From positions 124,001-188,000 of the forward strand of contig LLEY01000075.1 of assembly GCA_001414485.1 (NCBI GenBank): a DNA stretch of 64,000 nucleotides, given 5' to 3'. The notes beneath the pieces were generated by a model. The model did no database searches. It was given only the letters and a program-made list of their open reading frames with translations, and was not told the origin of the DNA. Positions within the stretch are counted from its first letter, which is position 1, and every line of letters starts with the position of its first letter. Below are positions 58,686 to 64,000 of the stretch, piece after piece. Both the position numbers and the translations under genes were made by a program. Source of the stretch: Calycina herbarum (taxonomy: Eukaryota > Ascomycota > Leotiomycetes > Helotiales > Pezizellaceae).

Positions 58686-59152
58686 TTATTTGCGAGGCAT
58701 TTTTTGAATAGTCAAGGTCGAGAACTTTTGAGGTTGCATGCACATCATCTAGGCCGCTGCAAGGCTAGAAAATCAAAGCTTTATGCAGCTCATACACAGC
58801 ACGTAACGCTGCATCTGAAGTTATATAAAGTTGGTTTACTAGTGGGAATTCTTTCCGGAGTTAACCAATCAGAAGAGGCATACTTATCTCGTCTACCTGT
58901 TGTAGGACACTGCTTCATTTATGTTGGTTGCACAACTTGGGGCAGGACAAATTGAGATCAGCCCATTCGCCTAATTTGGCACGTTAGTTGGGCAAAGTGA
59001 GGCGTAGTCATAAGACGGAAGAAAGTATTTAGATTAAAAGCACAGCTTCTGAAACTCATGTGCGTCGGTTGGAAAAAAACACAGTTACATTGACCGAGAA
59101 GAACATGGTTGCTAGACCCCCTATTCGCTTAACACTCCACTACCACAATTAC

Positions 59153-60069
59153 TCATAACTTGCTGACATCCTCCCATGTATCTCGAACAATACGCCAGTA
59201 GCGATCACCATCTACTCTCGTATGGGCGATATGTCCACTACCGCCGAAGTGCTCCAGCTGCACGTCGAATCCTTTTTCCTTGGCATCTGCAGCATGAGCC
59301 TCAACTGAACTTGATTGGACGAGAGTGTCTTCCTTGCTATATATGTAGACCCGGCGCACCTCCTTGTTGGATCCTTTGTCGTTGTGTGCCTTGGACCAAA
59401 AGCTCTGGGGGTCAGGTACACCTACAATCCGAATCAAGACCCAGCAAGTCATAGCGAACAGGTGTGCGACGGGTAGGGCAAGCAGTCGCATCCATCCCAC
59501 CTTCACCGGGGAAGTCATAACGTCAACGTTGAATTTATAACTCCAGACGCCAGGGGAGGAGTCGAATATTGACGCATGCAATGGAAGGCTGAGTTCCTTT
59601 CCATTGACGTTTCTGCTAGTATCGCTTTCAATCCGGTCTAACCGTGAAAAGTGATTGTATAAATGGCACAGGGAGCAAGATCCGGCCGAGAGAGTGTGAA
59701 TGAGCAGACGTGGACGATTTGTCTCTGGCGTATCTTTCAATATATCATGGATGGGTGCCATAGCAGGTGCTGTGTCGCGAGCAGCAACACTAGACCAAAC
59801 GGTGTCTGCGAACCGACAATTGACCAGTACAATGGAGGATGATGGGAAGAGAACTCGATACTGCTTCACATATTGTGCAAGGTGTACATCCCGTGCTTCC
59901 ATCCATCCCAAGAAGAGCACAAGTTGTGGATGATTCTTGTTCTCTTTGGTGTTTGGTGGAGTTGTTTCGGATTCGGCAGCCTCATCTGAAGGACGTATAC
60001 ATATACAGCTGGTGATAGCTTATGCATGAACGATAGAGGCGCCTTGGAGGCCGAGATTGATGGCGACAT
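59153..60069 (-). pseudogene. DUF829/TMEM53-like protein, frameshifted near its N-terminus
   Basis: From ATG 60069 the frame gives SKAPLSFMHKLSPAVYVY, the usual DUF829 start. The body of the family lies in the next frame: PQLVLFLGWMEARDVHLAQYV, FPSSSIVLVNCRFADTVW, RLLIHTLSAGSCSLC, FDSSPG, VRRVYIYSKEDTLVQ and DVQLEHFGGSGHIAHTRVD, ending at 59153. The two parts meet at about 59990-60005 with a one-base offset. No GT..AG intron fits the required phase, so a single-base deletion (real or in the assembly) is the simplest reading. TMEM53-like proteins are alpha/beta-hydrolase-like and membrane associated. Their activity is uncertain. Otherwise the gene looks fully preserved. Confidence 0.7.
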
Positions 60070-61520
60070 TGCTCGGGGTGCAGATCTTGATGTCCTCTGC
60101 TAGCTAGAGAAATCAAAGCTACTCAATGTAAGATATGTAAAGATTGGCATACGGAATTTCGTCGTGCCGTGTTAGTGTTTCTTAGTCCGCTTTGCCAAGG
60201 TTCCACAACATGAAGGCCATCTTTCGGCTAATTATACGCATAAGAGACGTTCTCTTTCCCATTCAGAGCAAGCTTTTCACAGAGGCCTACAAAGATCGTA
60301 ATTTCATGTACGGAGGGATAATCAATGCGTTTAACAAAGCGATCAGCCATTTAGAGAAGGAGTCGCTAGTAAATACATAGACGAGGCGAGGAAAGAGCGC
60401 AAGAACTGTGCGGCATATTGTTGGGAGTCTTTTCAGAGGATGGCAATTCTATACGATTAAAATAGAGTATTGAGAATGGCGTACTACGTCAACACGAGAA
60501 ACAGACGACTCTTCTCAGGATTTGGGGGCAACAAACAGTACCACATCAACCTCCTCTAACCTCAGCCCTCCATCCAACATCAGCATCAAACCTCAGCCAC
60601 GATGGGGTGATAAATGTATTCGTCACAGCATATGCCAAAGGACAAGAGCTTGAGCTGCCGCCTGTCCACCTGTGGGAGGAAGCTCTGCACTGTACCATGG
60701 TCCAGCGCGTGCGTACAGGGAGCATTGCCGTGAGGATTATGATGGTGCGACGGCAGGGAGAGTGAGCTGAGCTGAGTCTATACTTGTATTTTAGCCAGTA
60801 CGACGTAACTCAAGGGAATGATCGCTGTCGCGATAGTCGAGAGTATCGAGTCTGGAGTGGTAGATCGGGTTTTGGCTTTAAACCGGCCATGTCGTCAAGG
60901 CTTTTAGCTGCGGCGAGGCCAGCGAAGGGGCTTTCTGAATAGATCTCGGTGGGGAGGGGTCGACGGCGCATGATGTGACTCTTACGACTGAACGAGAGAG
61001 TGTTAGGAAAAGATTGAAAAGGAAGAGGGTCGAGGAGCGAGGAGCGCGAACTTTTATAGACGTTGAAAGCGGCGGCTGGCCCGTGCACGCGCCTTGCCCG
61101 AAGCAGCGAGTCGCTAAACCAGAGAAGAAGAAGACTGATTATATCTCTAAGAGAGAGAATGAAATTAAGATAATCTAGTAGTATATAGCTGGTTTTTGTT
61201 ATCGTCTTAAACCCGATATGTCAACTACACTTTTCATATTTACGGGGTTTGGGGCTTACAAAGACGCCGTACTCGAAATATTTGCTATCACGCCGACGGC
61301 GAGTACATTTTCCAGGTCGGTGGTCTATTCATCTGCGAATCTTTGACTAAGTCAGCAGCTCCACGTTTTATATCTTTACAGTCTAAACGTGCTGAACAGA
61401 TGAATATATACTCAGAAAGGAGTTGTATATGCGAGAAGGTTGAATTCCCTCTACGAATTTCGTTACAAATCATCTAGTGTTGTTTCCAAGCTGAAAAGCT
61501 ATCACAAAATATTTGAGACC
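60070..61520. other. Intergenic region with one small possible gene
   Basis: No repeats recognised. The only candidate frame is at 60810-60971 (minus). Confidence 0.45.
60810..60971 (-). CDS. Possible 53-aa basic hypothetical protein
   Basis: The frame starts MRRRPLPTEIYSESPFAGLAA and ends in an Arg/Ser-rich tail. It has good coding-like composition but no homology I recognise, and the length is near chance. Kept as a low-confidence call. Confidence 0.28.
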   Translation of the reverse strand: MRRRPLPTEIYSESPFAGLAAAKSLDDMAGLKPKPDLPLQTRYSRLSRQRSFP

Positions 61521-62708
61521 ATGGTTTCCAACCCACCTATTCCGAATATTCAACAGGCCATCGTGGGATCTGAGAATGGTGGCTTGAAGCTTATCGAAGA
61601 TGCACCGCTTCCTGAGCTAGAGCCTGACATGGTTATGGTTAGAATTGTCGCCGTTGCGCTCAACCCCGTCGACATCAAGATGCTTGGCCGTCTTGCTGTA
61701 ACAAACGCTGTAGCTGGTCACGACTTTGCTGGAATCGTCGAAGCTATCGGCTCTGATGTCTGGACAGCCAATCCCGTAGCAGTGGGTGATAGAGTGTGTG
61801 GTGCTGTACAGGTGTGATCAGTCGCGATAGGCACGGCATTGTGACAGAAATGCTGACAGCACTATAGGGAATGCACTCTCTCACACCTAGGGTTGGAGCT
61901 TTCGCCCAATATGTCGGAGCCACTGACATCGTGTTGATGAAAATCCCAGATCACATGTCGATCGAAGAGGGCGCTTCACTCGGTACCGGGATTGGAACAA
62001 TTGGTCTTGCCTTGTTCCATAACCTTCAAGTTCCTGCTTACCCCACTAAGCCTGCGTCTGAAGAGAAGACAGTTCTTGTATATGGTGGGAGTACTGCAAG
62101 CGGAACCATTGCTCTGCAATTACTCCGACTGTTCGTCATCTATCAACCTACATTTCTCATCATTGCTAATCAATACTAGCTCTGGCTTAAAACCCATTAC
62201 AACATGCTCTCCAGCCAACTTCGACTTGGTGAAGTCGTATGGCGCTGAGGCAGCTTTCGACTATCGCTCCAAGGATTGTGTAGAACAGATCAAAATCTAT
62301 ACCAAGAACTCACTCAAATTCGTCCTCGATTGTGTCTCTGAAGCCGAGACGATGGAATTCTGTTACCAATGCATTGGCCGTTCTGGTGGCAGAATGACCA
62401 CTTTGGAGCCTCCTCCCAGTTACATTCACACCAGGCCGAAATCAGTATTCCTAGATTGGGTCCTTGGCCCTGCACTACATGGAAAGGCTATCGGTTGGCC
62501 AGCACCGATGGGAAGAGAGGCAAATCCTGCCCTGCGGGAATTCGCAAAAACATGGTTCACCACCGTTCAGCAACTTTTAGATGAAGGAAACCTGAGATCA
62601 CATCCATTGAAAGTGATGGAAGGGGGTCTATCAGCGGTGTTTGAGGGAACAGAAATGTTGAAGAAGCACGCTGTTTCGGGACAGAAATTGATCTATCGTA
62701 TGGCGTGA
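61521..62708 (+). CDS. Zinc-independent MDR dehydrogenase, trans-enoyl-reductase type
   Basis: Exons 61521-61811, 61868-62130 and 62180-62708; 360 aa. The GroES-like part has LNPVDIKMLGR, AGHDFAGIVEAIG and VAVGDRVCGAV. The Rossmann part has [32 protein letters not shown], with the NADPH motif GGSTASG. It is followed by SPANFDLVKSYGAEAAFDYR and KVMEGGLSAVFEGTEMLKKH. Zinc-ligand cysteines of classic ADHs are absent. The GxxxTASG signature and FDYR block match stand-alone enoyl reductases of fungal polyketide/PKS-NRPS clusters (LovC-like) and ToxD-like enzymes. The substrate is unknown. A P450 lies 620 bp downstream in the opposite orientation. Confidence 0.87.
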
Positions 62709-63326
62709 ATTTGATGCTGATAAAGCCTAGCTTGAGTACTATCAGATTGACTGCCGAAAGAGGTAAGAAAAGCTTGCGATTGCTCTGGGGCACCCTCTAC
62801 TTTTCTTCTTCTTTAAGCTAGTAATCTCAATCATGATTTTTTTCTTATTAAGACAAGCTATGAAGCGTTAGACTCAAGTGAAATTGATAGGTCACATCGG
62901 AAAGAGGTTTCTATAACTTTCTGCAAAAATGGTCTTAAGACTTCAAGCTCTGGCATAATGCTATATCGGCACCATGCGGGGATAATACGTACCAATTTAT
63001 ATCACGTCAAGCCGGTACAGATAAATTGCTCCCATTTGGACCAAGACTCTTATACACCTATAGTTCCTGAAAAAGACAAGGACGACAGATGTTGTGTAAA
63101 ATTGCAAATACGTTCTCGAGCGAGAAAGATTGATACAGTAATGCAACAAGTAGGTACGGATGAAATCATTTTAAATATTGTATGTCAACCAAAGGTAGCC
63201 AGAGCGCAAGAATGTGAGACCGACTCTATCACTCCCGCTTCCCGCCTTTCCTACAGATGATACTGAAGACTTAGGGATCCCCATATACTGTACGAAGTTG
63301 GCGGCTAGCGATAAAACACTCAAGTA
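62709..63326. other. Convergent intergenic region
   Basis: 3' flanks of the enoyl-reductase-like gene and the P450. No gene seen. Confidence 0.45.
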
Positions 63327-64000
63327 TTACACTGGAGCCTTTGCATCCTTGGACCGATTTCTAAAATATATGGCAGCCGCGAAGTCTGGCATGTTTTGCA
63401 AGCTACCCGGCAAGACTGTAGCTTGGGGTCGGCTATAAGTAGAATCTTTCCCATTGTCATTGCTCGAGGAAGTTTCACCTTCGCCATTCGGACCCAGGCC
63501 GACATCATACCTCCTCAACAATTCGATGACAATGCACTTGATCTCGCTACTGGCGAACCAACGCCCAGGACAAGATGCTGGACCATGACCAAAATTGATG
63601 TTGGTACGTCCTGTCTGAGTGAACTGATGGTTACCATCTTCGCCACCGACGCAGCGGAGATCTGAATATCGGAAAGGATAGAATGATGTTAGTGGTGGCT
63701 GAGTTTTTCCCGTGTTGAATGTTGGAAGATCGGGTGGTGGCGTGGAAAATGGGGCACTGGGGTGCAAGAATCCGATTGAGGTGTCATAAGGAATCAAATG
63801 TCCCGTTGAGATTCGCAAACCATTACAAGATGTCACCCGGCGATGAATAGAAGCTATTAGAGGGCAACTGGGTCAGTAGGAATGATTGAGGTGGCATAGA
63901 TGGAGGGCCTGGTAGGCGATATGGGGCTTACTTAAACTGACTGCAAAGGAGATGTTAGCATGTGCGATTTTATTGTGATAAACTTTCTTACCTGGATTCA
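63327..64000 (-). CDS. Cytochrome P450, C-terminal part (gene continues beyond the window)
   Basis: The main exon is 63853-63327 (stop at 63327). It carries HRRVTSC (the beta-sheet following the ExxR helix), FYPFRYSDLR (PERF-like region) and the haem-binding loop NFGHGPASCPGRWFA with the Cys thiolate. Upstream, phase matching suggests a 9-nt exon at 63932-63940 and the end of another exon at 63992-64000, with the rest outside the window. The haem loop reads FGHGxxxCPGR with His where many P450s have Gly, common in fungal CYPs of secondary metabolism. Next to an enoyl-reductase-like gene it may belong to a biosynthetic cluster, but that is inference. Confidence 0.85.

Noticed and set aside
1..64000. 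CRISPR arrays, bacterial operons, rRNA or tRNA genes
   Set aside because: The window is eukaryotic; I saw no spaced identical repeats, no rRNA and no convincing cloverleaf, though tRNAs were not exhaustively folded.

Overview
The window is nuclear DNA of a filamentous ascomycete (Pezizomycotina). A Helotiales-type fungus of the Botrytis/Sclerotinia kind is my best guess from gene content, but no clean taxonomic marker is present. The evidence is as follows. Genes are cut by many short introns (45-145 bp) with GT..AG ends and CTAAC-like branch sites. Typically fungal families occur (2EXR proteins, Zn2Cys6 regulator, DUF1996, SAT4/PTH11-like membrane protein, bestrophin-like UPF0187, DUF7025-type AAA ATPase). 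Repeats carry transition-only decay of the kind made by repeat-induced point mutation (RIP). All exon models were built by hand by matching intron phase and family motifs.

Layout. 0-6.3 kb: a small membrane protein, an AhpC/TSA-like redox protein and two tandem 2EXR paralogs, the first of which has lost its C-terminal exon. 6.4-8.7 kb: an AT-rich repeat and gene-poor DNA. 8.7-18.4 kb: a housekeeping block with a WW-domain protein kinase head-to-head with an unknown basic protein, then epsilon-COP and a long C2/EF-hand phosphatidylserine decarboxylase (PSD2 type). 20-30 kb: a secretome-rich stretch (dienelactone hydrolase, GH16 glucanase, DUF1996 protein, AA8-like haem protein). 30-37 kb: bestrophin-like channel, DJ-1/PfpI protein, a nest of three small transposons, and a PTR2 peptide transporter with a hairpin element in one intron.

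37-47 kb is a repeat island: two polyC/polyG hairpin elements, one MITE, degraded AT-rich DNA, and a complete but RIP-killed Ty3/Gypsy element (40917-46835). The element has identical-length LTRs, an ATTAT target duplication and a probable C-terminal chromodomain. 47-52.6 kb: a six-exon Zn2Cys6 regulator and a convergent AAA+ ATPase. 52.6-60 kb is an eroding accessory region: a membrane-protein pseudogene full of in-frame TAG codons, one intact multi-pass membrane protein, a 5'-truncated SAT4-like gene and a DUF829 gene with a one-base frameshift. 61.5-64 kb: a trans-enoyl-reductase-like dehydrogenase and the 3' end of a cytochrome P450 running off the window, possibly the edge of a secondary-metabolite locus.

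The least explained material is the set of small non-coding elements. One is a hairpin family with TACTATCCCCCC-type ends (three copies). Another is a MITE family with a GGCAGTAA-containing terminal repeat (four copies, one nested). There are also CACGTG sites surviving in otherwise RIP-degraded repeats.
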